From NCBI GenBank assembly GCA_023395735.1, contig JAEWYI010000031.1, forward strand, positions 1-14,148: 14,148 bases of DNA, in the 5' to 3' direction. Position numbers and translations under genes: made by a program. Source of the DNA: Cyanobacteria bacterium OH_SFB_17. GTDB lineage: Bacteria > Cyanobacteriota > Vampirovibrionia > Gastranaerophilales > Gastranaerophilaceae. Each line of letters starts with the position of its first letter. The first letter of the stretch is position 1. A model generated the notes under the pieces. It did not search any database. It saw only the letters and a program-made list of their open reading frames with translations, and had not been told where the DNA came from. Shown one piece after another: positions 1 to 7,067 of this stretch.

Positions 1-35
1 ATTTTGAAGATTAATTTAATTCCAATAAACTAAAC

Positions 36-70
36 AAAAAAAGAGGCTCGAATTTTCGAACCTCTTTTTA
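36..70 (-). terminator. Rho-independent terminator of the HEAT-repeat gene
   Basis: An inverted repeat pairs AAGAGG (41-46) and TCGAA (48-52) with TTCGA (55-59) and CCTCTT (61-66), with one C/A mismatch and a 2-nt centre. Read on the minus strand it is followed by a run of T (complement of A36-A42), directly after the HEAT-gene stop codon at 85-87. The T-run at 63-69 makes it potentially bidirectional, so it could also end a plus-strand transcript entering from the left. Confidence 0.85.
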
Positions 71-84
71 ATAATATTTTAAGA

Positions 85-942
85 CTAAATAGCGTTAGCC
101 GGTTTTCTTTGAGGAGCTGCGCCAGGAATTGATTGCCAATTTGCAGCCATGATTTTTTTGAATGATTTCAAGGCTGTATCTTCCAATTCACCTAGTTCTT
201 CAGCTTCCATAATCAATTCTCTCAAAGGAAGCAACGCTCTTTGGTCTCTTAAAACACCTAAAGCTGCTGCTGCACCTGCTCTTACTAATTCATTTTCTTT
301 GCGGTTCTTCATAACATCAATAAGGGATGGAACTGCTTTTGGATCGTTCAACTTGCCCAATGAAGTAACTGCATAAATTCTTACATTGACCCATTCGTCA
401 TATAACATATTTGTAATTTTATCTACCGCTTTTTTATTGCCGATTTCGCCTAATGCTCTTGTTGCATCACATCTTACATTAACTTTTTCATGGTCTAAAG
501 ATTCCATCAACGCATCTGTTGCAACATCACCGATTTCGATTAACGCATCTGTTGATGTAATACAAACCTGAGGGTTTTCATCATTCAATGCTTCAACCAA
601 AGGTTCAACGACGATTTCGCCGCCCAAACGTCCTAATGCTCTTGATGCACGAACTCTAACGTCAACGTTACGGTCGTTTCTCAATGAATCAATTAAGTGA
701 ATTGTAGCTCTTGAATCACCCAATTCGCCAAGCGCACGAGCCGCGTACAAACGAACTGAACCGTTTTTGTCGTATCGTAATACATCAATTAAAGGTTCAA
801 CTGCTCTAGGATCTCCCATTTCTCCCAATACACGTGCTGCGTTATATCTTACTTTTTCAGAATTGCTTGTTTTTAAATCTGTCAATAATTCATCAAAAGT
901 TTTCTTAACTTGTTTTTTCTTACTGTTCACACTAATTGTCAT
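85..942 (-). CDS. HEAT-repeat (PBS-lyase-like) protein
   Basis: A 285-residue soluble protein made almost entirely of HEAT-like repeats of about 31-36 residues. At least six or seven are visible between residues 17 and 245, each with the pattern (V/A)R..AA.ALGE(L/I)GD..AV..L(I/V)..L. Clear examples are VRYNAARVLGEMGD near 31-44, VRLYAARALGELGD near 63-76 and VRCDATRALGEIGN near 156-169. This spacing is that of the PBS-lyase/EZ HEAT family, best known from phycobilin lyase subunits such as CpcE but widespread as protein-binding scaffolds. No catalytic residues, signal peptide or membrane segments are visible, and no phycobilisome genes are nearby, so a scaffold or regulatory role is more likely than chromophore attachment. 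The short basic N-terminus (residues 1-14) and the proline/alanine-rich tail (273-285) lie outside the solenoid. The start is supported by GGAGGA (951-956 on the minus strand) 8 nt before the ATG. The binding partner is unknown. Confidence 0.9.
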   Translation of the reverse strand: MTISVNSKKKQVKKTFDELLTDLKTSNSEKVRYNAARVLGEMGDPRAVEPLIDVLRYDKNGSVRLYAARALGELGDSRATIHLIDSLRNDRNVDVRVRASRALGRLGGEIVVEPLVEALNDENPQVCITSTDALIEIGDVATDALMESLDHEKVNVRCDATRALGEIGNKKAVDKITNMLYDEWVNVRIYAVTSLGKLNDPKAVPSLIDVMKNRKENELVRAGAAAALGVLRDQRALLPLRELIMEAEELGELEDTALKSFKKIMAANWQSIPGAAPQRKPANAI

Positions 943-1243
943 TCGATTTTTCCTCCGACACTAAATAATTCCACACTATATTCTTATAAAGTTTTTCAGT
1001 GTGGAAATATTTACTTTTTTACGATCTATTATAAACATTTTGTAACATTTGTTCCTGATATCTATTTTACTGTCTAACTATTATTAAGGGTAAAAAGAAC
1101 ACTTTATACTACCATAATAACATATTTTTTCGCTTTTTGCTTACGTCATGTGGATTATTTTAATTATTTTTCTGCATGTTTTTTTAATGATAGTTCTAAT
1201 TCTCTCATAGAGTAACGCAATTTTTAACAAAACTTAATATGTA
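943..1243. other. 301-bp intergenic region, leader of the HEAT gene
   Basis: No credible gene of normal length lies here. It holds the inverted repeat at 969-1006, a possible minus-strand -10 box TATAAT at 1028-1033 without a recognisable -35, and a very AT-rich stretch (1100-1243) that must contain the 3' end of the kinase transcript. I could not find a convincing terminator hairpin for the kinase. A 14-codon minus-strand reading frame (1164-1208) is discussed among the findings. Confidence 0.5.
969..1006. repeat. 9-bp perfect inverted repeat upstream of the HEAT gene
   Basis: TTCCACACT (969-977) and AGTGTGGAA (998-1006) are exact reverse complements separated by 20 bp. It lies 27 bp upstream of the HEAT-protein start and downstream of the candidate -10 at 1028-1033, so it would be in the 5' untranslated region. 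There it could form a hairpin with a 20-nt loop, or serve as a bipartite operator. No regulator is recognised. Confidence 0.55.
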
Positions 1244-2902
1244 CTACTTACTAGGGATAGTAATAATAAACTCCGTTCCTTCGCCTTCTTTACTAGAAAC
1301 CGCAATTTTGCCTTCGTGTTTTTGAATTATCTTTTCTGAAATTGCAAGCCCTAGCCCCGTTCCGACTCCTACACCTTTTGTAGTATAACCTGCTGTAAAT
1401 ATTTTATTAATTTCAGATTTTGGAATACCTTTGCCGTTGTCTTGGATTTTAACAACGAGATTTTCACCGTCAAATTCAGTAGTAATGGTTATTTTACCAT
1501 TTTTGATTATGCTTTGGCATGCGTTTATTAATATATTCATAAACACTTGATTTAGCATATTCGGATAACATTTTATCAAAGGAAGCGAGCTGTAATTTTT
1601 TATTATCTCGACTTTGTTCTTGGTTTCATGCCTCATCAAATCAAGGGTTAAATCAAGTTCCTTGTTAATATCTGCTTCTTGAAGTTCTGCTTCATCAAGC
1701 CTCACAAACTTTTTCAGAGATTTAACCATATTACTTATTCTAACTACTGCCTCACGATCAAGCTCGTTTATTTCTTTCATTGTTTCTGCGATGTCTTCGT
1801 TTTCGATTTTTTTGATTAATTTTGAAATTATAGAATTATTAGAATTTATAGATGCAAGAGGAGTATTAATCTCATGCGCAACGCCTGCAATCAATTGACC
1901 TAAAGAAGCCATCTTTTCGGAATTTATAAGCTGAAGCTGTGTGTCTTTAAGTTCTTTCAGGGTATTTTGCAGCTCAGTCATTGTTTTTAAATCTTTTTCG
2001 TACAGCTGAGCTTGAATAATCGCGTTTCCAAATTGCGCAGAGACACTTTCCAGAATATCAATCTCGTCATTTAACTCTCTTGATTTTTGAGAAAGAATTA
2101 CGATAATACCAAGGAGTTTGTTCATGTGATGGATTGGAACGATAATTCTAAATGCGCATTTAGATAGGTTTTGAGCGTTTATATGTTCTTTTATGCAGTT
2201 AGAAACGACTATTTCTTTATTATTAATTGATTTTTGAATATTTTCATCAAATTTTAAAATAGTACCGATTTCTTTTTTATAATCTTTATTTATATATTCA
2301 ATTTTAAAAACTCTCTCATTTGCGCTTGCATAATATATTTTAAAAGCGCCGAACATATTTTGAAGTTCTTTCAAGGCAGAGTTTGCAATCTTTGAGATAT
2401 CCATAGATTCTCTGATTGCGTTAGAAAGTTTGTTTATCAAAACCATCTTGATTGCCTGAGCTTGAGCCTTTTGCTTGATTTTAATGAATTGTTGGTTCTC
2501 TTTTTGAAGCTTTTTGTAATCTTCCAAAAGCTTTTCGTTCTCGTTTTCGAGTGATTTATTTTTAACTTCAGCACTAACGTCGTTGAAAATTATCACTACA
2601 TATCTGTTTCTTTTTATAGAAGTAATATTATAATAAGCAACATCTTTTGAGGCGTTTTGATAACTAACATGGGCAAAAAAGTTTTGTGGGGACTTTACAG
2701 CCTGATAAATAGGAGAATAAAGCTCAATATCTCCGCCATCTAAAACGCATATATCAAAATTCACCTGATGAGAAAACTTTGGAAGGTCAACAAAATCCTT
2801 AAAAGTCCTCTTAAAAACGTTGTTTCTGTATAAGACTTCATTTTTGTCGTTAATTATTATGACCGAATCATTAAATTTTGAAAAAAACTCAAACTTTTCC
2901 AT
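1244..2902 (-). CDS. Soluble sensor histidine kinase (PAS-like, GAF-like, HisKA, HATPase)
   Basis: A 552-residue cytosolic sensor kinase: it should autophosphorylate a histidine using ATP and pass the phosphate to a response regulator not found in this window. Domains in order are a PAS-like sensor (about 1-110), a coiled coil (about 112-150), a GAF-like domain (about 155-300), a second coiled coil (300-330), HisKA, and HATPase_c. The H-box GVAHEINTPLAS places the phospho-acceptor at His343. The ATP site is complete: N-box NQVFMNILINA (451-461), G1 box DNGKGIP (488-494), and G2 box GVGTGLGLA (512-520) followed by SEKIIQKHEG. The H- and N-boxes resemble the NtrB-like class. No transmembrane segment is present, so the signal must be internal; the ligand of the PAS or GAF region cannot be read from sequence. 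It is divergent from a winged-helix protein (3116-3691), a possible but unproven partner. The ATG has essentially no Shine-Dalgarno, while a -10 box lies 7 bp upstream. Confidence 0.93.
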   Translation of the reverse strand: MEKFEFFSKFNDSVIIINDKNEVLYRNNVFKRTFKDFVDLPKFSHQVNFDICVLDGGDIELYSPIYQAVKSPQNFFAHVSYQNASKDVAYYNITSIKRNRYVVIIFNDVSAEVKNKSLENENEKLLEDYKKLQKENQQFIKIKQKAQAQAIKMVLINKLSNAIRESMDISKIANSALKELQNMFGAFKIYYASANERVFKIEYINKDYKKEIGTILKFDENIQKSINNKEIVVSNCIKEHINAQNLSKCAFRIIVPIHHMNKLLGIIVILSQKSRELNDEIDILESVSAQFGNAIIQAQLYEKDLKTMTELQNTLKELKDTQLQLINSEKMASLGQLIAGVAHEINTPLASINSNNSIISKLIKKIENEDIAETMKEINELDREAVVRISNMVKSLKKFVRLDEAELQEADINKELDLTLDLMRHETKNKVEIIKNYSSLPLIKCYPNMLNQVFMNILINACQSIIKNGKITITTEFDGENLVVKIQDNGKGIPKSEINKIFTAGYTTKGVGVGTGLGLAISEKIIQKHEGKIAVSSKEGEGTEFIITIPSK

Positions 2903-2909
2903 ACCGTTT

Positions 2910-2915
2910 ATTATA
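2910..2915 (-). promoter_or_regulatory. Candidate -10 box of the histidine kinase gene
   Basis: On the minus strand a perfect TATAAT (2915 down to 2910) is followed by only seven bases, AAACGGT, before the ATG at 2902. Normal spacing puts transcription start at or next to the A of the ATG, giving a leaderless or near-leaderless message, which agrees with the absence of a good Shine-Dalgarno. The -35 at 17-bp spacing would be TTAGCT, a weak match. Confidence 0.45.
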
Positions 2916-3015
2916 CATTAAATTTGCAATAAAGCTAATAATCCTTTCTGCATCAGGCTAAAACCCAGTATTATCAAGCACCAAAGCGGTTTAATTATTT
3001 GTTTCGATTGTAAAT

Positions 3016-3061
3016 TAATGCAAAAAAAATTTACGTAATGCAACATTTTGCGCCACGTAAA
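3016..3061. repeat. Direct and inverted repeats in the divergent promoter region
   Basis: TAATGCAA occurs at 3016-3023 and again at 3036-3043, exactly 20 bp apart, about two helical turns. Interleaved with this, TTTACGT (3030-3036) and ACGTAAA (3055-3061) form an inverted repeat, and TTACGTAA (3031-3038) is itself an 8-bp palindrome. The cluster sits between the divergent kinase and winged-helix genes and 55-100 bp upstream of the latter's start. That is a typical place for an operator, although the region is AT-rich and chance matches are possible. Confidence 0.4.
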
Positions 3062-3115
3062 AAGTTTTATGCTAAATTTATAAAATGTAAAAGACATTAA
3101 TCAAGGAGATGTTAA

Positions 3116-3691
3116 ATGCCAGAATACTTGAGCAAAGAAGAAATCAAACAATGGCGAAGCTCATTAGAAAAAATCACTTTGGAAGAATATGCTGCTAGAT
3201 TAGGGAAAGTTATAGAAGAAGAAAAACATACAAATGATCTTATAGATATAGTTATGCACAGCAGTCCTGTTATGTCTAAGATTGATGATTCAACCTTGAC
3301 AAGAGGCGAAAAAATAAGCTCGATAGCACAAAGAGCGTTTGAACGCGAAAAAGAAATCTCATCAACTTCTGCAGTTGAGAAGAAAACTGAAAAAATCAAA
3401 AAAGAAGCTGTAAAACCTCAAGTTAAAGCTTCTGTTGAAATTTCAAAAGAAAAAGATTCTTTGAGAGAAGAAGTTAGAGTTGTCTTTTCAAAAGCGCTTA
3501 CGGATAGAGAACAATTGGTTTTTGACCATTTCTTCAAAAACCAAAACCAAATTGTATACGCAAAAGATTTGGCAAAACTTCTTGATTTACCGAGAGATTA
3601 TGTTTATAAATATATCAAAAACCTTCGTTCAAAAATTGAAGGAGAAAAACTTCAAAACGCGGACAATGGCGGATATGTTTTAAATATTTAG
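3116..3691 (+). CDS. Protein with OmpR/PhoB-like winged-helix C-terminus, no receiver domain
   Basis: A 191-residue protein likely to bind DNA. The C-terminal part (about 127-191) reads like a Trans_reg_C winged helix: ALTDREQLVFDHFF, a helix around YAKDLAKLLDL, the recognition-helix-like DYVYKYIKNLRSKI and a closing wing hairpin ending GGYVL. This matches the family pattern LT..E...L...... V....L......V..yI..LR.Ki.....GgY.L. The canonical N-terminal receiver with its phospho-aspartate is absent. In its place are a helical segment (1-80) and a charged, Lys/Glu-rich linker (81-120) probably disordered. The start is well supported: AAGGAGA (3103-3109) lies 6 nt before the ATG. It is the last gene before a strong terminator and is divergent from the sensor kinase, so co-function with the kinase is conceivable but would have to bypass normal receiver phosphorylation. 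The fold assignment rests on pattern similarity only. Confidence 0.75.
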   Translation: MPEYLSKEEIKQWRSSLEKITLEEYAARLGKVIEEEKHTNDLIDIVMHSSPVMSKIDDSTLTRGEKISSIAQRAFEREKEISSTSAVEKKTEKIKKEAVKPQVKASVEISKEKDSLREEVRVVFSKALTDREQLVFDHFFKNQNQIVYAKDLAKLLDLPRDYVYKYIKNLRSKIEGEKLQNADNGGYVLNI

Positions 3692-3726
3692 TTTTTGATT
3701 TATAAAAACTTAATAAATTTGAATAA

Positions 3727-3769
3727 AAAAAGCAACCGAAGTAAAATAATAACATAGCGGTTGCTTTTT
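3727..3769 (+). terminator. Rho-independent terminator of the winged-helix gene
   Basis: AAAAAGCAACCG (3727-3738) and CGGTTGCTTTTT (3758-3769) form a perfect 12-bp stem with a 19-nt loop, and the stem ends in a T-run. It lies 35 bp after the stop codon. The A-run on the left arm means it may also work in the opposite direction. Confidence 0.88.
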
Positions 3770-3805
3770 AATTACAAAATACTTTTTATCAAACTTGTTT
3801 TGGTA

Positions 3806-3843
3806 TCGCAAGAATCGGCGAACTTGCGACTTTGGATAAAGTC
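3806..3843 (+). repeat. Two abutting hairpins upstream of the DUF262 gene
   Basis: TCGCAAG (3806-3812) and CTTGCGA (3823-3829) form a perfect 7-bp stem with a 10-nt loop. It is immediately followed, with a 2-base overlap, by GACTTT (3828-3833) and AAAGTC (3838-3843), a perfect 6-bp stem with loop GGAT. The pair ends 30 bp before the DUF262 start codon. TATATA (3852-3857) just downstream could be a -10 box; if so the hairpins cover the -35 region and act as DNA operators, otherwise they form RNA structure in the leader. Confidence 0.5.
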
Positions 3844-3872
3844 TGAAGCGGTATATAGGTTTAAAATCTATC

Positions 3873-5072
3873 ATGAAATCATCGATTACAAATGTATCTG
3901 AAATTTTAAACGATGCTGAAAAATTAATTTCAGCAGGTTTTTCGGCTGGATATAATTTTGATGAAGTAAACGCTGCGGAATTTTTTAACGAACTTGTTGA
4001 GAATTCTACCCAAAAAAGTCCTATTTTCTCAGGAATTTTGATATTAGAAAGAGATGGAAACGTTTACACGGTTGTCGATGGACTTCAAAGGCTGACTACG
4101 ATTAACCTTTTGATGTGCGCCATCTGCGAGCATTACCGTGACACCACCGCATCAAATGAACAGGCTAGAGAGAAAATTTTTAAAAGATTTTTATTGAACG
4201 AAAAAACTCCAAAATTACAGCTTCTAAGCGACGAACAAGAAATTTATGAGAAAATTCTTTTTTCCCTTGAACTTTCGAAAAAAGAAAAAAATAACAACTT
4301 GTGGCTTACATACAACGGCTTTTTGAATTGTTTAAAGGAGCAAAAAATATCTGGAACTAAATTCTTCAGAATCCTTTCAAAAATCCAGTTTATGCTTATC
4401 ATAACCGATAAAACAGAGGTTTCTGTGGGCGATTTATATCAAGCTCTAAACAAAAAAGAAAGCGCACAGATGAACCTCATCAAGGATTTCGTTAAACAAA
4501 TAGGGCCAAACCTTTTGTGGGAAAATGTTTTGGAAATTTATTCAAAACAAGAAAACATAGAACTTTTCGAAGATTTTATCACCGATTTTCTTACAATTCA
4601 AAACGACGGGCTAAAACCGAAACAAAATGCGTTATACAATAAATTCAAAAGCTATTATTCACAAATGCTTAAATATCAAACTCCTGTAAAAATAATCGCA
4701 ACGGTATGCAAATACGCTCAAAATTATTTAAAAATCGTTAACTCGGAATTTGAAGATTCAGAATTAATAATCGAATTTGAAAAACTGAAAAAATCAGAAG
4801 GAGTTGATGCATATCCTTATTTGATGGAAGTTTTAGACGATTACGAAAGCGGACATATCGACAGAGAAGTTTTTATGAACATTCTGTTGACCATTAATGA
4901 CTTTATGGCAAAACGCTTTGCAAATCCAGACAAAAAGGCAATAATTGATTTTGCAAGTCTTAGCAAAGAAATTAACAAAATGCTGATTTTAAAGGATTAT
5001 GCACAAAATATTGAAGAAAAAGGAAAGCTTACGATAAACGAAATTAACAAAATATCTGATTTTGAAGTATAA
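3873..5072 (+). CDS. DUF262 (GmrSD N-domain/ParB-like) family protein without HNH domain
   Basis: A 399-residue soluble protein assigned to DUF262, the ParB/Srx-like NTP-binding domain of GmrS-, BrxU- and SspE-type DNA-modification-dependent restriction proteins. Visible marks are VVDGLQRLTTI (67-77), the family's (I/V)DGxQRLTT motif; a later LYQALNKKES (188-197) in place of the usual F..iN.rg.pL; and a C-terminal helical stretch YPYLMEVLDDYESGHI...INDFMAKRF (about 314-349) like the end of DUF262 proteins, where an RR pair is usual. Two things are odd: the normal N-terminal IP.yQR.Y.W motif is replaced by FSAGYNFDE (23-31), and there is no DUF1524-type HNH nuclease domain. The activity may therefore be limited to nucleotide binding, or the protein may need a partner. 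No modification or other restriction gene is adjacent. The ATG at 3873 is the only ATG after the in-frame stop at 3837-3839, but its Shine-Dalgarno is poor. Only 32 bp separate it from ftsH. Confidence 0.8.
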   Translation: MKSSITNVSEILNDAEKLISAGFSAGYNFDEVNAAEFFNELVENSTQKSPIFSGILILERDGNVYTVVDGLQRLTTINLLMCAICEHYRDTTASNEQAREKIFKRFLLNEKTPKLQLLSDEQEIYEKILFSLELSKKEKNNNLWLTYNGFLNCLKEQKISGTKFFRILSKIQFMLIITDKTEVSVGDLYQALNKKESAQMNLIKDFVKQIGPNLLWENVLEIYSKQENIELFEDFITDFLTIQNDGLKPKQNALYNKFKSYYSQMLKYQTPVKIIATVCKYAQNYLKIVNSEFEDSELIIEFEKLKKSEGVDAYPYLMEVLDDYESGHIDREVFMNILLTINDFMAKRFANPDKKAIIDFASLSKEINKMLILKDYAQNIEEKGKLTINEINKISDFEV

Positions 5073-5073
5073 T
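5044..5073 (+). promoter_or_regulatory. Promoter of ftsH
   Basis: TTAACA (5044-5049; five of six matches to TTGACA) and a perfect TATAAT (5068-5073) are separated by 18 bp. The -10 overlaps the stop codon of the preceding DUF262 gene. Transcription would start near 5080, about 25 nt before the ftsH ATG, so ftsH can be expressed independently of the upstream gene. Confidence 0.7.
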
Positions 5074-5104
5074 AAAGACATGTTTATATTAAAAGAGGTA
5101 ATTT

Positions 5105-6994
5105 ATGAATAAAAGTCAATCAATGGGAATGTATGTAATACTTGGAATTATGATTCTTGCTTTTGTCTCAATGCTTTTAGCAGGGCCAAATACAAGCACT
5201 CAAGAGCTTTCTTATACAGCATTTTTACAAAAACTTAAAGCAGGAGATATCAAAAGTGTTGAAATCGACAGAGATTCTGCATCTTTGACAGCGCAGCCTA
5301 AAGTTCAACCTCCGGTAGTAAAAAAACCATCCGCTGACGCAATGAAAACGTTGTATGGCGAACAAAAAGCTCCTATCATACAGTACAAAGTATTGACGCC
5401 AAATGATTCAACATTAATGCCTAAATTAGAGGCGGCAAACGTTGAAATAAAAGTAAAAAAACCTAGTGAATCTTACCAATGGATGAATATTCTGGGTACG
5501 ATTGTACTTCCGCTTCTTTTCATTATATTTATAATTGCTATGGCAAAAGGACTCCAAGCAGGTGGTTCTCAGGCTATGTCTTTTGGAAAAAGCAAAGCAA
5601 AACTCATGCTCGACAACAAAGTTAAAATAACATTCAAAGATGTTGCGGGAATCGATGAAGAAAAACAAGAACTTGAAGAGATAGTTGATTTCCTTAAAAA
5701 CGGTGAAAAATATATTAAGCTCGGTGCAAAAATACCGAAAGGTGTTCTGCTTGTTGGGGTACCCGGAACAGGTAAAACTCTTATGGCAAAAGCCGTTGCA
5801 GGGGAAGCTGGAGTGCCTTTCTTCTCAATAAGCGGTTCTGATTTCGTTGAAATGTTTGTAGGGGTCGGCGCAAGCAGAGTTAGAGACCTTTTCGACCAAG
5901 CCAAAAAACATCAGCCTTGTATTATATTTATTGATGAAATCGACGCAGTTGGACGTCAACGTGGCGCAGGACTTGGCGGTGGACATGATGAAAGAGAGCA
6001 AACCCTCAATCAATTGCTTGTTGAGATGGATGGATTTGATGAAAATACAAATATCATCGTAATTGCGGCAACAAACAGACCTGACATTTTAGACAACGCC
6101 CTTTTAAGACCAGGCAGATTTGACAGGCAAATTGTTATAAACAGACCTGACATTTTGGGAAGAGAACAAATTTTGAACGTTCATGCCAAAAATAAACCGC
6201 TTGCTGATGAAGTTGATTTGAAAATTTTGGCAAAAAGAACCCCTGGATTTACGGGTGCTGACTTACAAAACCTTCTTAACGAAGCTGCGCTTCTTGCAGC
6301 AAGACATAACAAATCAAAAATCGGAATGGAAGATTTGGAAGAAGCCAGCGACAAAGTTATGGCAGGGCCTGAAAAGAAAAGCAGAATTATTTCTGACGAA
6401 GAAAAAGAAAACACAGCATACCACGAAGTCGGCCACGCATTATTGGCAAAACTTCTTAAAAGCTGTGATCCGCTTCATAAAGTTTCTATTATTCCGCGTG
6501 GAATGGCTCTTGGAATAACGATGACGTTGCCTGAAAAAGATCATTTGACTATGACAAAAGCTCAACTTCTAGACAGAATAACAATGACATTAGGCGGCAG
6601 AGTCGCTGAGGAAATGATTTACGGAAAAGACTTTATCACAACCGGCGCTTCAAACGACTTGGAAAAAGTTTCAGCGATGGCAAGAAAAATGGTTACTTCT
6701 TATGGTATGAGCGAAAAAATGGGCAACATGGCTTACGGCAAAAGCGAAGAACACGTCTTTATGGGGCGTGATTTCGGACATACAAGAGATTTTTCCGAAG
6801 AAATTGCTGCAGATATTGACAAAGAAGTTAAAAAAATCGTTGATGAATGTTATGATTCAGCACGCAATTTATTAAACTCTAATAAAGATATGCTTGAATA
6901 TATTTCTAAAAAGCTTCTTGAAGAAGAAACAATTGATGAAAAAGAATTCACAGCATTGATGGACAAAGTCAAAAACGATAGAGAACAAGCATAA
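5105..6994 (+). CDS. ftsH: ATP-dependent zinc metalloprotease FtsH
   Basis: A 629-residue membrane-anchored AAA+ protease that extracts and degrades membrane and short-lived cytosolic proteins, working as a hexamer. The order is a first transmembrane helix (about 8-26), an extracytoplasmic domain (27-122), a second transmembrane helix (about 127-147), the AAA module and the M41 peptidase. Walker A is GVPGTGKT (218-225), Walker B IIFIDEID (273-280), the substrate pore motif FVGVG (251-255), and the second region of homology has ATNRPDILD with arginine fingers R335 and R338. Zinc ligands are H440 and H444 in HEVGH, usually HEAGH, so the catalytic E441 is kept; the third ligand is probably D518 in GASNDLE. 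The extracytoplasmic domain contains a Pro/Lys/Val-rich insert around 64-76. The length is usual for the family and the protein looks fully functional. GAGGT lies 6 nt before the ATG. It has its own promoter and terminator, so it is probably monocistronic. Confidence 0.99.
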   Translation: MNKSQSMGMYVILGIMILAFVSMLLAGPNTSTQELSYTAFLQKLKAGDIKSVEIDRDSASLTAQPKVQPPVVKKPSADAMKTLYGEQKAPIIQYKVLTPNDSTLMPKLEAANVEIKVKKPSESYQWMNILGTIVLPLLFIIFIIAMAKGLQAGGSQAMSFGKSKAKLMLDNKVKITFKDVAGIDEEKQELEEIVDFLKNGEKYIKLGAKIPKGVLLVGVPGTGKTLMAKAVAGEAGVPFFSISGSDFVEMFVGVGASRVRDLFDQAKKHQPCIIFIDEIDAVGRQRGAGLGGGHDEREQTLNQLLVEMDGFDENTNIIVIAATNRPDILDNALLRPGRFDRQIVINRPDILGREQILNVHAKNKPLADEVDLKILAKRTPGFTGADLQNLLNEAALLAARHNKSKIGMEDLEEASDKVMAGPEKKSRIISDEEKENTAYHEVGHALLAKLLKSCDPLHKVSIIPRGMALGITMTLPEKDHLTMTKAQLLDRITMTLGGRVAEEMIYGKDFITTGASNDLEKVSAMARKMVTSYGMSEKMGNMAYGKSEEHVFMGRDFGHTRDFSEEIAADIDKEVKKIVDECYDSARNLLNSNKDMLEYISKKLLEEETIDEKEFTALMDKVKNDREQA

Positions 6995-6996
6995 GA

Positions 6997-7038
6997 AAAC
7001 AGACCTCATCCATTAGTGGAAGAGGTCTGTTTTTTTTT
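6997..7038 (+). terminator. Rho-independent terminator of ftsH
   Basis: AAACAGACCTC (6997-7007) pairs perfectly with GAGGTCTGTTT (7022-7032) around a 14-nt loop, followed by nine T residues in total (7030-7038). It starts directly after the ftsH stop codon and isolates ftsH from acsD, so acsD needs its own promoter between 7039 and 7067. I could not identify one with confidence. Confidence 0.95.
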
Positions 7039-7067
7039 AAATAATATGGATAGGTAGTTAAAAAACA

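Noticed and set aside
85..942. Reading the HEAT-repeat gene as a phycobilin lyase subunit
   Set aside because: The repeat type is similar, but no lyase partner, phycobiliprotein or photosynthesis gene is nearby and HEAT scaffolds of this type are widespread.
4255..4286. 10-bp inverted repeat TTCTTTTTTC/GAAAAAAGAA inside the DUF262 gene
   Set aside because: It is low-complexity A/T sequence encoding a Lys/Leu-rich helix, and such matches are expected in AT-rich coding DNA.
3116..5072. A toxin-antitoxin or complete defence system formed by the winged-helix and DUF262 genes
   Set aside because: A strong terminator separates the two genes, neither carries a nuclease or toxin motif, and no modification enzyme is present.
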